The position numbers and the translations under genes were made by a program. From Sphingopyxis sp. H050 (lineage in GTDB: Bacteria; Pseudomonadota; Alphaproteobacteria; Sphingomonadales; Sphingomonadaceae), in assembly GCF_001468265.1 (NCBI RefSeq), contig NZ_LNRZ01000015.1:1-41524 (forward strand): a stretch of DNA of 41,524 nucleotides. The letters are read 5' to 3'. Of the stretch, positions 41,441 to 41,524 are shown in pieces. How positions within the stretch are numbered: the first letter of the stretch is position 1; the number at the start of each line of letters is the position of its first letter. A model generated the notes under the pieces. It was not told where the DNA came from. It searched no databases and saw nothing but the letters and a program-made list of their open reading frames with translations.

Positions 41441-41524
41441 ATGGAGAACTCGTCGTCAGATTACTGCCCCAAGACTTCTGTCATTGTCAGCGTTGAGCTC
41501 AGCAAGCGCAACTGGCTTGTTGCC
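41441..41524 (+). mobile_element. IS110-family transposase, 5' end only
   Basis: The ATG at 41441 opens a frame that runs off the window: the first residues MENSSSDYCPKTSVIVSVEL and SKRNWLVA correspond to the start of the IS110 DEDD transposase, where the usual pattern is (G/S)(I/V)D(V/L)SK. Here the catalytic position reads SVELSK, with E for D, as in a subgroup of the family. Only 28 residues are visible. Confidence 0.65.

Noticed and set aside
1..41524. CRISPR array
   Set aside because: No regularly spaced direct repeats of 24-40 bases with unique spacers and no cas genes were seen; the repeats near parA are too short and irregular.

Overview
The window looks like accessory DNA (plasmid or integrative conjugative element) from an alphaproteobacterium, most likely a sphingomonad. 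It is GC-rich. It carries an alphaproteobacterial trbE-J-K-L-F-G-I cluster ending in a DUF2274 gene, a MOBF relaxase/TraD block, and the small-gene set (DUF736, DUF2493, SSB, ribbon-helix-helix proteins) usual on sphingomonad plasmids. No replication initiator, rRNA or tRNA was found. All family names come from reading the sequence, not from a search.

Layout. (1) 1-6150, plus strand: the 3' remnant of trbE, then trbJ, trbK, trbL, trbF, trbG, trbI and a DUF2274 gene, mostly with overlapping starts and stops; this is the mating-pore half of a P-type type IV secretion system. (2) 6186-10112, minus strand: a metabolic cassette of SDR oxidoreductase, LysR regulator, TetR regulator, isochorismatase-like hydrolase and cyanase. 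It abuts and appears to truncate a large methylase/helicase (strawberry-notch type) gene. (3) 10105-16407: that helicase remnant, a toprim/CHC2-like primase, a repeat-rich spacer, parA with a small partner gene, a small SGNH-hydrolase gene flanked by two paralogous small genes, and a small membrane protein. (4) 16411-22374: a DUF1173-like gene whose 5' end is cut by a complete Tn3-family transposon (17464-22374; 38-bp inverted repeats, tnpA, tnpR, res) carrying a DUF417 membrane protein and a divergent MarR regulator with a four-cysteine tail. (5) 22375-31260: a different backbone on the minus strand: ribbon-helix-helix protein, TraD coupling protein, XRE-like regulator, MOBF relaxase/helicase TraI, two membrane proteins and small genes, with a candidate oriT upstream of the operon. 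(6) 31551-41211: plasmid maintenance and unknown small genes (DUF2493, HNH-like zinc protein, RHH protein, SSB, Phd/PemK-like toxin-antitoxin, DUF736), mostly on the minus strand, separated by unusually structured GC-rich spacers. (7) 41284-41524: the 3' remnant of another gene, then the start of an IS110-family transposase running off the window.

How it fits together. The two conjugation modules are of different descent (Trb mating pore on the left, MOBF TraI/TraD DNA processing on the right). They are joined by a Tn3 copy without target-site duplication, so the window reads as a composite made by transposon-mediated rearrangement. The strongest regulatory prediction is a shared TetR operator in front of tetR and in front of the hydrolase-cyanase pair. 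The least explained features are the 40-residue module shared by two genes downstream of traI, the SGNH gene between two paralogs, and the stem-loop arrays between the plasmid backbone genes.
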